The notes below the pieces were generated by a model. The model was given only the letters and a program-made list of their open reading frames with translations. It did not search any database and was not told the DNA's origin. Position numbers and translations under genes: made by a program. 64,000 nt of DNA from Gonium pectorale (Eukaryota; Chlorophyta; Chlorophyceae; Chlamydomonadales; Volvocaceae): positions 134,047-198,046 of the forward strand of contig LSYV01000083.1 in the NCBI GenBank assembly GCA_001584585.1, given 5' to 3'. Shown one piece after another: positions 1-11,046 of the stretch. Position 1 is the first letter of the stretch, and each line of letters opens with the position of its first letter.

Positions 1-2307
1 CGTGATTTGTACACGTCATTAAGACGCCAAGCAAATAAATGTGAGTCTGACACCGCTGTTGGCATTCCCACGTCCACAGGCCCACGTCCACATGCCACCA
101 AGAACCATTCTGATTCCCGCACAAACCACGGATTCTTGTGCAAAAGGGCTTCCTGCCCGCCCGTGCGAAAGTTGCAATGAATGGCTTGAACGGTGCACTG
201 ATGAACACGCCGGCAGGTGCCGCCAACCGTACGAAAAGAAAACTGGGGAAGGGGTAGTACTCCTTCCAAGGTGAGCTCGGCTTCAACGCAGCAGCAGCTC
301 TCACTATCCTCGACAGAGTGGCGATCAGACGAGAACCAACTCATGGGCACGAAAATTTGGAACAGGGGGCCGCCCAGCGAAGCGAAGCTTGTGAAGAGGT
401 GCGGGCTCCCACTTTCTCTACAGGTTTTGCCGGGTTCGCTATTCCAAGGGTGTAAGCGTCTCTATCTGCCTCGCCAATACAGCGCAGCGGAGAAGGCCAG
501 CCGAAGTAGTGTGCAATCCTGTTTCTGCTTTCTGTTGTCGTGACCCCATACCAGCGCGGAAAGGGCGCCAACTAGGGCCCGGCAGTGCAGTGTTGAGTGC
601 AGTGGCGAGCGCTTAGCGTGCCCCTCTCTGTGATAGGCATGCGGTTGGGCAGAATGAGGCTCGCCCCACACAGACTCCTGGTCCTTCTTGGTATGGACTG
701 GCGCAGCAGCAGCAGCGTGCCTACAGCGCGGGATGTACCGATACGCCTGCTGGCCTTGCGCGTTGGCGCACGGTGCGATTCCGCGCTCTCTGGTAGTGCA
801 GGGCTGTCCCGTGACAGGCTGCGGCGACACTAATGCTAGGGAAGGCCGATGGCTCGCTTGCTGTAAGCGGTAAGCCAGATGCAGGAGCTGTCGGCGACAC
901 TGAGGCTCTGGGGTGAACTAAGAGAGAGGTTGTTAGCTGTAGGATGGGCCGTACTCTCACTCCTGAGACCAGAAGTCCAAGCTCCTCTAGGAGCAGGCGC
1001 CGGAGCTGAAGCAGCTCAGCCCCTTGTACGCGTGTCTCATGCTGCGGCTGTGCGCTGCCTTGCCAACAGCACCTCTCGCAGTCCTCCATGTTTGCAGCTG
1101 CCTCATGTTGCCAACGCGCCAGGCCCCCCAAGTTCGTGTCCAGCGCAGGTGTTACAAGGCCCACATACTCAGGGAATGCAGAGAATCCACCCTAGTTACG
1201 CACACACCCCATCTTCTTGTTCTTAGCACAGTATCGATATTACTTGCTCAGGCAGCGCACAGTACAGTTATAGTTGCCGCCGTAATCCAAAATTGGGGCT
1301 TGGGCTTATAATGTATAACTGCCCAGGATGAGGCCAGGCACAGTACACAATCACATCAGGCGGCCAATCGTCCAATGGGGACAAGCACTGGCGCAATCAG
1401 CGCGAGACATCACGCCGTGATGTGTGACCAATAGTCAGCAAAGGGAAACAGATTGCAGGCGCGACAGTGAGGAAGGGACCTGCCGTGGCAGGAAGACAGG
1501 GCCCTCGAGAGGAGCCACTTTCTTATGAGTGCCTAGCTAGGATAGCATCGATGTGTACAACGCGCATCGACGTACTACGTGACCGCAAATAAGAGCCCAC
1601 AATCGCCTCCGCCTCAGTGCCAAGAAAATGTGCAGCAGCCGCACGCGACCTCCTCTAGAACAATGCCGCTTAAAGGGTCATTCAGTCCTCCCCGAGCCAC
1701 CCGCCTACCGGCAATCAATCCCAGCACATCACAATTAAGCTGCCGCAGTCGCACGGCACTCCCCCTTCCATCTCAGTATTGTTGATGCGCCTGTGCGTCA
1801 TCTCAAGGACGCCAAGGCGCCAAGATTCCCTACACGGACACCAGGACATGTTACGCGCTCGGCAACTTGGACCGTTGCAATGCAATGAAAACTTTTATGG
1901 TAAACGGCAGCAAGCAGCAAGGGGCGCATCCGCGCGCCCGCGCGCCATCCAGCAAATTCCGTCCAGGCCTGCACATTCCTCCAGCCCGTACCGCCCAGTC
2001 AGTTCCGCTGCTCCCCAGCGCCCCGGCGCCTCTGCATCATGAGAATGGCGGCCAGGTCCCTTCAAGGGGAAGCGCGCCCCACCCAGGGGTCAGCATGAAT
2101 CGCACGCTACGACACCCATGTACGCAATGCAAGCCACCCCAGCCCTTTCGGCCAGAGGTTACGGCCAAGCCCACTTACGCACGGCATCGCATGACACCAC
2201 AAAAGCTGGTCCCTCCAGAAACCTCGGCTTCCGCCTCCTGGGCACCGCAGCGCCGCACCCCTGGCCGCCAGGCCTTCACCACACACCACACGGTGGCACG
2301 TTCTCGC
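1..2307. other. No gene supported; 3' flank of the TMEM45 gene
   Basis: Open frames here are short, overlap on both strands and lack a consistent splice pattern or recognisable protein motif, so no gene is called. Because the TMEM45-like gene ends at 2308 on the minus strand, at least part of this stretch should be its 3' untranslated region. A minus-strand TGTAA, the usual chlorophyte polyadenylation signal, lies at 1151-1155, which would imply a long 3' UTR of about 1.15 kb; this is only suggestive. Nothing else distinctive was seen. Confidence 0.4.
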
Positions 2308-3539
2308 TCAAACCTGGCAGCTGGTGCCGGACGGGCTAACCGTGGTCATGGGCACTGCGGCCGCCGCGCCGCGGCCGCCCTCGGACCGCTCCTCATCCAG
2401 CAGATTCGCCCGCTCGTACGGCAGGCTGTAGCCGTCCATCACGAGGTACCAGGCGTGGGTTGCCAGGTAGGCTGCGGGGAGCCGCACGCAGCCGGGGAGA
2501 GGCGCGCGAGCGAGCGTCAGGATTGGGCCCTGCCTGCAGCCACCGCGGCCCGCGTGCGCGCGCATCCCCGGCAGGCCCCCAGTTTCCCGCGCGTTGCCCC
2601 AAGCCCTCGAAATGACCCCCAGCGCCGTGTTCGGGAAGGGGTTTCCCACACTGGGAAATCAGGGAATACGGTACTGCAGGGTTCGCATTGCCTTGCGCCC
2701 TTGCTTGATGCAAGTCGACCGGAAGCCGCACGGGCATCGCGAATGTGGTATTGCACCAGGCTTGTTTGGAGATCCGCGCACGTTCTCCGCATGAGCCGCA
2801 GAACACCCGGGCGTACTCACCAGGGAACATCACCACCAGCACCAGCAGGATGAGGCCCACGAAGACGACCGGCACCATCTACGAGCAGACAGACGCGAGT
2901 AGGGCAGCAGCAGCAGCACCGTCAGGCCCAGGCACGCACGGTGTGACCAAAATGCGGAGCTCACTGCTGTTGTTGCAAGTGGGACCGGACCGACGCAAAC
3001 AACAAGCGAAAGCATTGTGCGAGCGCAATGGCGATGCAGGAGTTTGTGACTGGGCGTGCAGCGGTTGGGGCCTTCAACAGTCAACAATATCCCACGAAGG
3101 GCTGTGTACCGGTACGCAGTCCAGATCGACGCCACGCGCTTCGCCGCTGGACGCTGCACCCACCATGGCCGGCGACATGTCCTCGCCGCCCATCTCGTCC
3201 CAGGCCGGGCGGTCTGCGGATGGCAAGGCGAACACGCGCGTGGTCAGGCTACATGGGCTGCACACGGCGCAATCCGGTCGGCACCTGTGTATAGCGCATC
3301 GCAGAACGAGAGCATGTACGATACCCATCCACCCCTTTGTTCCGCAGCCGGGCTGCAGGCTACCGCTGCACGTACGACGTCATCGCCGCCGACACCGCAT
3401 CGCGATAACACCAATCGGTCCAGGTGTCAACGGCCCCAAACCGCCAGCTCAGAGCATTCCGGACAGCCTTTTGTCTCCCATCCGCCCGCCCTGCAGCGCA
3501 AGCACGTGCGCGCGTAGCGCCTCACGCGTGAGCATTCCC

Positions 3540-3597
<58 letters not shown>

Positions 3598-5691
3598 GCA
3601 CACACAACTTTTTCTTTTCAACACTCACGTGTGAACATGATGTGCGCCGCGGCGAAGAACCAGGTGCCCTGCAGCAGCGTCGCGGCGACACGGCCGCACG
3701 AGAGCATGAAGTTGCGCGGGTGGATGGCCTCGAGCAGGATGAACACCGCCGTGGCGAGCATGGTGTAGAAGAGCACGCTATGCACCGCGATGTCGAGCGG
3801 CGTGTGCTTCTTGTGCAGGCCCATGAGCAGCGACTCGCACAGGAAGGCCAGGAACAGGAACACCTGCGCGCGGGGCAGGCGGCAGGTAGGTGCGCGGTGC
3901 CGTGCGTGGGCGTTGGCGCGGGCGAGGAGTCAGCAGGGAAAAGAGGCAACGGGAGGTGTCCTCGCGACAGAGAGCGAAGTTTGTGGTGGCGGTGGTGTTG
4001 GTGGTGGAAGTGAGGAGAGAAGGGCACGCAAACGTCGGAAAATGTGACGATTGCGTGTCGCTTGCAGGCTGAGCACGGAGATCGCCCAAAGGCAGGTGTC
4101 CCGAATCGCACCTGCTGCGTGCCGGGAGGCAGCTCCACCTCCATGCCAACAAGGTCCACAATGCCTGGAGGGGCAGCGGCGGGAGGATCGTTTAAGGGTA
4201 TAGGGGGACGGCGCGCAGGGCAGAGTTGGCTGAAGGAGTTGAGCAATGGGCAGCGCCCGTGCGCCGGGGAGAGCGCGCGAGGTGTGACGCACCGCGCCGA
4301 GCGTGCAGACTGGCGATGGTGCAGTGCAGCGCGGGGCACGCACTACTGACGCTCAGGCGCTAGGCCTGGGTTGCACATTGATGCGAGAAATGAAACGCTG
4401 CAATGAGGGAGGGGAGGCCACCTCAACGCACCTGCCAGGATGAAGGCCGGGTACATGGCCGCGTGCTGCCAGTTGCCGATGTGGGGGCCGTACACGTGGC
4501 CGGCGCGCGGCGTGCCAGCAGGGCAGATAAGGGTCCTGTTGGCGGGGCAGACGTGAGGGCGCGTGATGCTTATTTGAGAGGCCGTCTGCACAGCAGCGGC
4601 ATGCGACGTCCCAGGGAAACGCAGGCGACGGATTACTCTACTTTCCAGGTGTAGGGCCCGCCCCAGGACCAAGCAGCGGAGCGATTGCTCACCTCCAGCC
4701 GCCGCGATGGGCGAAGAACAGCTCGATGGAGATTGCAAGGCAAGGCAGAAACGCCTTGCAGACGGACTCGGAGCACGGTGGCAGCTTCCAGAGCGAGTGC
4801 GTCGTCTGCGCCCGGTACTCCTGGCCTTTGAGCCGGCGGCTGTTGAAGTAATTCCTGTATGGTCCCAGCGAACGGCAGGCGGCTGGCGTTATCTCGCGCT
4901 GAAACACCTCGTCGTTGTGGCTGCGCGAGCCCTTCGAAACCGGCCTAACCACAACCGCCAGGTAACTGGCCTGAGTCACTGGCCAAAATCACGGCGATGC
5001 ATCCTCCTTAACAACGCACCGCTAGCGATAAGCGTCACAGAGCACGAGGCGCGACGTGGTAGCGATGCGTACCAGCTGCAAGGCCACCTCTTAACGCGAG
5101 GGTCGCCGCCTCACCTGTAAATGCCTTGCATCCAGTGCAGGCCCCAGAGAATGAAAACAACGCCTGGCAGAACGTGGCCAATCCACGAGCCTAAGGCGGG
5201 CGCAGAACGGTGACAAAGAGCGGTTTTCAGTGAATCTATCGGAACTAAATTTCCATGCAGATGACGAAGACATTTCCTTTCAGCAGCGCTCAACCTCTTG
5301 AGTCGGGTGCGAAAAGGGGGGGGGCGCGCAAGTTGGTCGCGGGAGAGCAATCCACTCATTAGCGGTCCGGGATGCTGTGCATGAGTTCTCTGGTTGCATA
5401 ATATTACAAGGATGGGGCGAGGAGGGACGACTGAAAACCCGAATTGAGCATGGCAGAACATGCACATGAGGGGCTACCAATCATTGGTGCGGAAAGATGT
5501 GCGAAATCACGGCCATCTAGCAGCTGCAGCAGGGGCCAGCGCGCATCCGAAGCTTTCATTCGGCGCACTTGGCCGCACGCCCAGTCGCTCTGAGCGAACT
5601 CACCGCCCTCAGTCATAAGAGGCTCGCCATCGCACATCCAAATGCCGTGGCCATGGCCGTGGCTCGTCTCCATCTCCTCGCTGTGCTCCAT
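2308..5691 (-). CDS. TMEM45/DUF716-family multipass membrane protein
   Basis: Nine exons can be joined with consistent phase: 5691-5604, 5190-5115, 4944-4693, 4535-4432, 4164-4112, 3863-3629, 3213-3164, 2878-2821, 2471-2308, giving 359 residues. Family features visible are the N-terminal membrane segment around IGHVLPGVVFILWGLHWMQG, the central segment HSVLFYTMLATAVFILLEAI followed by LLQGTWFFAAAHIMF, the short PAWDEM link, the segment VPVVFVGLILLVLVVMF, and a C-terminal helix around HAWYLVMDGY. The N-terminus is His/Gly-rich (SHGHGHG). The TMEM45 family consists of membrane proteins of about 250-350 residues with poorly defined function; a role in membranes is all that can be inferred. The start is uncertain: the frame stays open up to an ATG at 5880, but 5691 gives the family-like short N-terminus. 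One intron holds a long AC repeat. Confidence 0.8.
3541..3595. repeat. (AC)n dinucleotide microsatellite
   Basis: An uninterrupted run of about 27 AC units, read directly. It lies in the intron between the sixth and seventh coding exons of the TMEM45-like gene, about 35 bases downstream of the exon 6 donor on the transcribed strand, where it reads as GT repeats. Confidence 0.98.
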
Positions 5692-8320
5692 TTGACCGGG
5701 AATTGCTTCCAAACCGCCCTGCGCAGCCGCGCCGGGCGCAGAGATATATGAAGTGTGCTCGCTACACAAATGACGGCAGCGCGCCGCCGCAGGCTCCTGT
5801 TGCGAGCTTGCTGCGCTGGCTTGCTTCGCTTTCTCGAAGCTCGGCCAGGAAACAGAGTACGAAGATACCAGGAGAGCCAAGGCAAGTTCAATTTATATAA
5901 GTATGCTCTGGCGTAATCGACATGGTACAGTCTGGAAGCCCCGCAATAAGGTTACGGCTGACAGTGCCAGGCGGCAACGAGCAGCGCATCGCAACGGCAA
6001 AGTTGTTTTGGGCAAATTTTGTTAGCTATAGATTTAATTGCCAGGTCTTGTAAAAAAAGGACACCGCTGTGATAATCCTTGTCGAACCCTTACTCAGCAG
6101 AGCACCTTCCTGAAGTAGACCCCTTTTGAATCATCTAAGCATAATAGTTGCTGGAATACATACGCGACTCGTTCTACGGCCCTCGACCGGTCTAGTGACC
6201 CACGGGACGGATTGGAAGGAACGTGAAGAAACGCGTGAAACGAAGCATCACATGCAAGGCGGCAATGAGGGAGTCACCTGTACGGTCATGCACACCCGAA
6301 GGCGCGACGTTTGGAGTAGGGCGGGCGGGCGGTACAATACAAGGCAGGCGAGCGAGGCGCAAACGAACAGACACCCCTCACCCCTGGTCCTGGACCGGAC
6401 AGCTTGATCTTTGCTTGCCATCTACTGTTTTGTGCACGCCGTGTGCACATCAAATACACATCCAAAGGTACGGCCGCCTTTACGGCGGGTTGGTACAAGG
6501 TATGGCTGGCGAAGGCACCGAGCAGGCGGTCCGCACAACACCGCAGCTCAACCGGGACAAGTAACCGTCCACCAGGTGAAGTCCGACAAACCGGGTAAGC
6601 TGGTTGGCCGGTCATTTGGGGGGCGGGACGACCGTCACATGTCTTGCTCTGTACCCGCCCGCCCTATAAGAAACGTCGCGCCTTCGGGCGTGTATGGCCG
6701 TAGAGGCGGGCTCCCTCTTTCTGTGCAGGTTTCTCTTTCCCATCCCGTGCAGATACCCGCATACTCGCTCTGCTGCATCACGCCTCGATGCCAATTGTGA
6801 GCTTTCCGAGGCCAGTACCTTGCCGAGCGCACGCGACGGGGCGCTGCGTACATCTACAGCGGGCTTCTTTGACGTGTTACACCGCGCTGCCTCGGCGCGT
6901 TTCTCAACTTCGGGATCAAGGCTGGAGTGCGACGTGGTCGCATCCTGCGCACCCCGCCTGGCAGGCCCCTGACATATGGCTGTGCTTACACAGGCGCAGA
7001 GCCAGGCCTTGCTCCAGCTTTTCCGGCTGGACAGCTACCACCACAGCACTCGAGGCAATGGGTAAGCTGCATGTAATGGGATCAGCTGCCGCTTTGTACT
7101 GAGCCACGGCCAACGCAGAGACACGAAACCCGCCGTCTGGCCGTGTCTGCCAACTCAGGCTCAGCCGCGCTTCCGCCAAAATCGCGTGGCTAAAACAGGA
7201 ACAGCCACCACCCATGTACGGGTAACAGCAACAAGCGAAGGTCAAACGCAACGCCGCCCACGGTCCGATGTCCAACGGTCCAAGCCAATTCAAGCGAGGC
7301 CACGACGCGCTGCGTCTCCAGCAGCAGGGTCCTGCCCTCCAAAACTGCACATCCAACAAGCTCTCCCATGTTCCTTGTGTGCGTTAGCAAGTACCTCCGC
7401 CGACAGTGAGAGGTACAAAAACCACGGCAATGGGCAGATGGCAGCCAGGCGGCCCCCTCCATAGCATCTGCCGCAGACCCGGCGTCTAGCAAGCCCCCAA
7501 AAGCTGACCTTCAGTGGCCTTAGGGGCCCCGAGGCCCGTCACGGAGCCGGCCCCGGCCCCCCTGCCGTCCGGCCCCCACCGGCCCGTCACACGGACTCCT
7601 TCCTGCAGCAGGACGAAACCCACTACCCGCCCACGTTCGTCCCACAGAAAACTCCGTGGGCAGCTCCGTGGGCACGCATACCAGTCACCAGGAGCCCAAC
7701 CTTTCCCTGCCCTAAACTTGGTCGGTAGCTCCCGCTACTCTCTAGAGCAGAGCACAAGATACGACACGTGCGCCCTTCCTAGGCCTTGGCTTACCTCAAC
7801 CCGGGCGGACGGCACCGACGAGGCCAGGCAACCGCTTTCAGCATGATGCCGCCGCAGCGCGAGACCAGCCCTGCTCCCGATCATGCTCACACGCCGACAG
7901 CTGCAGCGTCCACGAAACCCCAACGGTTCAACTTGACCAGTCATCTAGTTCAGAACCCCGGGACCTAAGATAAGCCCCAGCCCAGCCCGGCCCGGCCCAT
8001 CGCTTCGGCACTGGTCGGTGACCGGCCGCACCAGTCCCGCTCACTACATTTCAGCTGAAACTCGAGGCTGGACCTCTTGAGAGCGTTGCGGCAACGACCC
8101 CATGCGCAAGAGTGCAGCGGCAGCAGTGGACATACATAGCCAACTGGCGTATCTGCCAACAGGACTCACAGACCAGAGCCCGTTTCACGAGTAAGGGCGG
8201 CTGCCCCATGCCACGCGCATGGCGGCCCCTACTTCACAGAGGGCAGCAATGCCAGACCAGGCCGGACCGGGTCGCGCGCCTCCCAGCCGGCGGCCGCTAT
8301 CGCGCGGCAGCCCCACACGC
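5692..8320. other. Intergenic: TMEM45 5' flank and prenyltransferase 3' flank
   Basis: About 2.6 kb between two minus-strand genes. It should hold the TMEM45 promoter and 5' UTR at the left, and the prenyltransferase 3' UTR at the right. The only minus-strand TGTAA noticed at the right is at 6986-6990, about 1.3 kb past the prenyltransferase stop, so the true polyadenylation site is not resolved. Frames here do not resemble coding sequence. An inverted-repeat element at about 6201-6750 is listed separately. The stretch 7500-7600 is very rich in CCGGCCC-type runs. Confidence 0.5.
6201..6750. mobile_element. MITE-like element with imperfect terminal inverted repeats
   Basis: Two arms are inverted copies: 6267-6336 and 6650-6717. 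The shared core reads CGAAGGCGCGACGTTT on the plus strand at the left and its complement at the right, flanked by GGGCGGGCGGG-type sequence and a GAGGGAG motif. Weaker similarity continues outward to about 6201 (CACGGGA) and 6750 (TCCCGTG). The arms enclose about 310 bp with no coding capacity, which fits a small non-autonomous DNA transposon or a fold-back element. Target-site duplications were not identified, so the outer borders are approximate. A fragment resembling the right end occurs at 45002-45052. Confidence 0.5.
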
Positions 8321-10536
8321 TCACAGGAAGGGCAGCAGCGCGTATTCGGCGTAGAAGAGGTTCCAGATCCAGCGGTAGAAGGACGCCACCGCCCCGCGGC
8401 TGTACCCCGCGCCGTGCAGCTTGAGCGTGCGCAGCGCCAGAACGCAGCCTAGCAGCGCGTGCGCTCCGGCCATGAGCGGCACGTTGAAGGCGTGCGAGTA
8501 GGTGAGCGCCAGCGCCACGGCGCCCAGGTAGTTGGCCATCAGCAGGCCGATGGCTGCGCGGAGGAGGTGTGCGGAGGAGGCACGGGTTGAGGGCGGATTA
8601 GGTGGGCAGAGGGGGTGGGCAAGGCCCGAGGGCGGAGGGGGCGAGAGGGGAGGAGGAGGGGCCACGGGCGGGATATAGAGGGTGCTATGGTGGGGATCAA
8701 GAGGCTGGAGCGCGTTCCCACGCCCGGGGAGGCCCGGGGAGGCGCATGGTTGGTTACGAGATGAGGAAAGGAAAGCGGGGCGTCGGCTGGGGACCGGGTG
8801 GCCGGCGCAATGCGCAGGTTGTGCGCTGCGCGCAGCGACGAGGGCGGTGAGGGGCTGCGCCACGGGCATCCATCTCCGCGCGGCACGCGGCGCGTGTCCC
8901 AGCCAACCCGCCTCTGCTCACCGAGCAGCGCAACGTTGCGCACTCCCAGCCGCGTGGCGAAGGTGGAGATGTTGTTCGCCTGGTCGCCCTCCACGTCGGG
9001 CAGGTCCTTGGTGATGGCAATCACAGTGGCGAAGACCGTCACGAAGATCGTGATGAAGCTGCGGAGTTGCACCGGCACGGGGAGCAGGGGAGCAGGGGAA
9101 ACCGCTGTAGGTGCCCATGCCCCAAGCGCCTTTGTACATCGTCACCGCCCTAGCGCCACCATCGACCCCGCCGCGCACGCGCGCGCGCCCGACCGCTGTC
9201 CCTCATCGGGCCGCCGAGGCCCACGCGCGAACACGACCGCGATCACGCCTCCTCCCCGTGCACGGCCACCCAGAGGGCACACCTGATGGCAGGGCTCCAC
9301 TCGAAGGGCAGCCCCAGCGCCGCCCGGGTGGCGCTGTACACCCCAAAGTTGAGCAGGAAGCCGCGCACAGTGGCGATGATGAGGAACGCCGGCACCGCGT
9401 ACTGCTTGAGGCGCAGCGGGGGCACGCTGTACACGGTGCCCAGGAAGAGGCCGAAGGTGTAGAGCGAGGTGATGACGGAGCCGAAGTTGGCCGCGACCAC
9501 GGACACGCCGCCGGCCGCGAGCGACAGGCACAGCGCCCACGCCAGCGCGGGGGAGAGCTCGCCTGCGGGGAGCGGGACGGGGCGAGGAGACCGGGGAGTT
9601 GGGGCGAGGGCGCAAAGGACAGCGCGCGGAGACCGCATGGCCGAAATGCTGGGTCCAAGGGGCTCAGGCAGCGAATTTGAGAGACGAGGAGAGGTGGGAG
9701 AGGCGCGGACAGAGCCTCCGGTACGGAAGCGCACCGTGATGCTGGTTGCCTATGGCCCATAGGCCTGCACAACTGTGAGCACCGTCGCGGGGACGGCAAG
9801 TGCCTGTACGAGCTTTGCAGCGGGCCCAGGGCCCACACCACATTGAGGTGCGCCACAGCCAGGGCATTCCCCACCCAAGATGCTTACCCGACGCCACCGG
9901 CAGGAAGGGCTTGTTCACAACGTCGATGTCCACGTCGTAAATCTGGTTGATGCCCACGATGTAGCCATTTCCGCACAGTAGTGCGACAAGTCCCATCAGG
10001 GCCCGGGGCAGCAGCGCCCAGTCTATGCACTGGGGGTTCTCCAAGAGCACTCTGCGACCATGTGGACACGGCCATGTGGGCACAATGGTTTGGCATTTTG
10101 CCAGGCATCCTTGTAGGATTCTGTTTCCTCGCCCCGCCAGTGCTACCCATCCCGTCCCCTGCATACTTTGCGGTAACAGCGGTGGTGCCGAGAATGGTTC
10201 CACGAATTGTGTGTGGGCGCAGGAACTTCCAGAACGCATTTGGGAAGTTGGCGATCTGCTGTGCGAGGTTGTTCCCATTGCCACCGCTCGGCGCTGGCAC
10301 TGACGCTGCGGATGCAAGGATGGGGAGATGGCGACGACCCGCAGGCGCGGCCTGCACAAGAATTTTCGATGTAAGGAGTGTTCATGTACATGAATTGGGC
10401 AGCCACCGTCCACACGAGCGCGACCCACTGGGGTGAAAGCGATGCGCCGTCCGCGAACGGAGACAACCGGGCTCGGCCGTGATGTGGAAGCCGGCGATAG
10501 CATTGATCCTCTTCCAGTACTGCAGCAGACTTCCAT
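8321..10536 (-). CDS. Homogentisate prenyltransferase (solanesyl- or phytyltransferase), plastid
   Basis: Six exons join in phase: 10536-10429, 10351-10167, 10051-9888, 9562-9283, 9058-8922, 8553-8321, giving 368 residues, normal for plant and algal homologues. UbiA-type signatures are present: the first Asp-rich motif NQIYDVDID at about residues 133-141, preceded by GNGYIVGI and followed by [11 protein letters not shown], and the second motif KDLPDVEGD at about 263-271. The C-terminus [11 protein letters not shown] is typical of the plant enzymes. The enzyme condenses homogentisate with a prenyl diphosphate in plastid membranes. The wording of the first motif ([11 protein letters not shown]) is closer to homogentisate solanesyltransferase of plastoquinone synthesis than to the phytyltransferase of tocopherol synthesis, but this is inference. 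The first 36-residue exon is Ser/Arg-rich and suits a transit peptide; it is the least certain exon. Confidence 0.92.
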
Positions 10537-11046
10537 GGTGACTTGTCGAGCGAGTAGGGTCGGTGTTTTGTGGTTATGGGAGCACCATGCGAGTAACTCA
10601 CGCCAGTTGATTACACCGGAAGAGACTAATGAGTGGAATGATCCACACCAAACGCGGCTCCCGAACCCAATCAATTCGCGCCACTCGTCAACTGCACGAG
10701 GCCCTATGCACGGCCCCGTTACACGCCCGCTGCCCCCCTGAGCCGCACCAGTATAACTGAGCGGGTCCACGCACGTGTACAACCAGCGAAACTCCCGGTA
10801 CAAAGGAGGCAGTCCTTCTGGCAGCCTGGCTTTACACCTGGTCCACCCGTATCCTCAGTGGTGCCAAGCCGGCCGGTACACCCAGCTCGCGGATTGCCTC
10901 TTTACCCAAGCCACCTCTGCATGCCAGACAACCTCCATTTATCACCTCACATCCTGGACGCGCCACAGAGAAAGCCGGGGGCGTCGCCCGCCCTCATAGC
11001 CACACCCAAGTCGCAACTCCAGCTCGCTGTCCGGGGCGCGAGCTGC
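10537..11046. promoter_or_regulatory. Prenyltransferase upstream region and CCAR1-like 3' UTR
   Basis: About 510 bp separate two tandem minus-strand genes. It should hold the prenyltransferase promoter and the 3' UTR of the CCAR1-like gene. Minus-strand TGTAA polyadenylation-type motifs lie at 10832-10836, 10719-10723 and 10611-10615; the first is about 210 bases past the CCAR1-like stop, a plausible distance. No promoter element was recognised. Confidence 0.5.
10832..10836 (-). terminator. Candidate TGTAA polyadenylation signal of the CCAR1-like gene
   Basis: TGTAA on the minus strand, about 210 bases downstream of the CCAR1-like stop codon. TGTAA is the usual signal in chlamydomonadalean algae. 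The assignment rests on motif and distance only. Confidence 0.45.

Noticed and set aside
721..1164. 147-residue minus-strand frame as a small gene
   Set aside because: No recognisable motif, overlaps several equal-quality frames on both strands, and lies in the presumed 3' flank of the TMEM45-like gene.
1867..4013. Long plus-strand open frames (1867-2853 and 2745-4013)
   Set aside because: They run antisense to the well-supported TMEM45-like exons, are Pro/Arg/His-rich as expected for GC-rich shadow frames, and cross the AC microsatellite as a His-Thr run.
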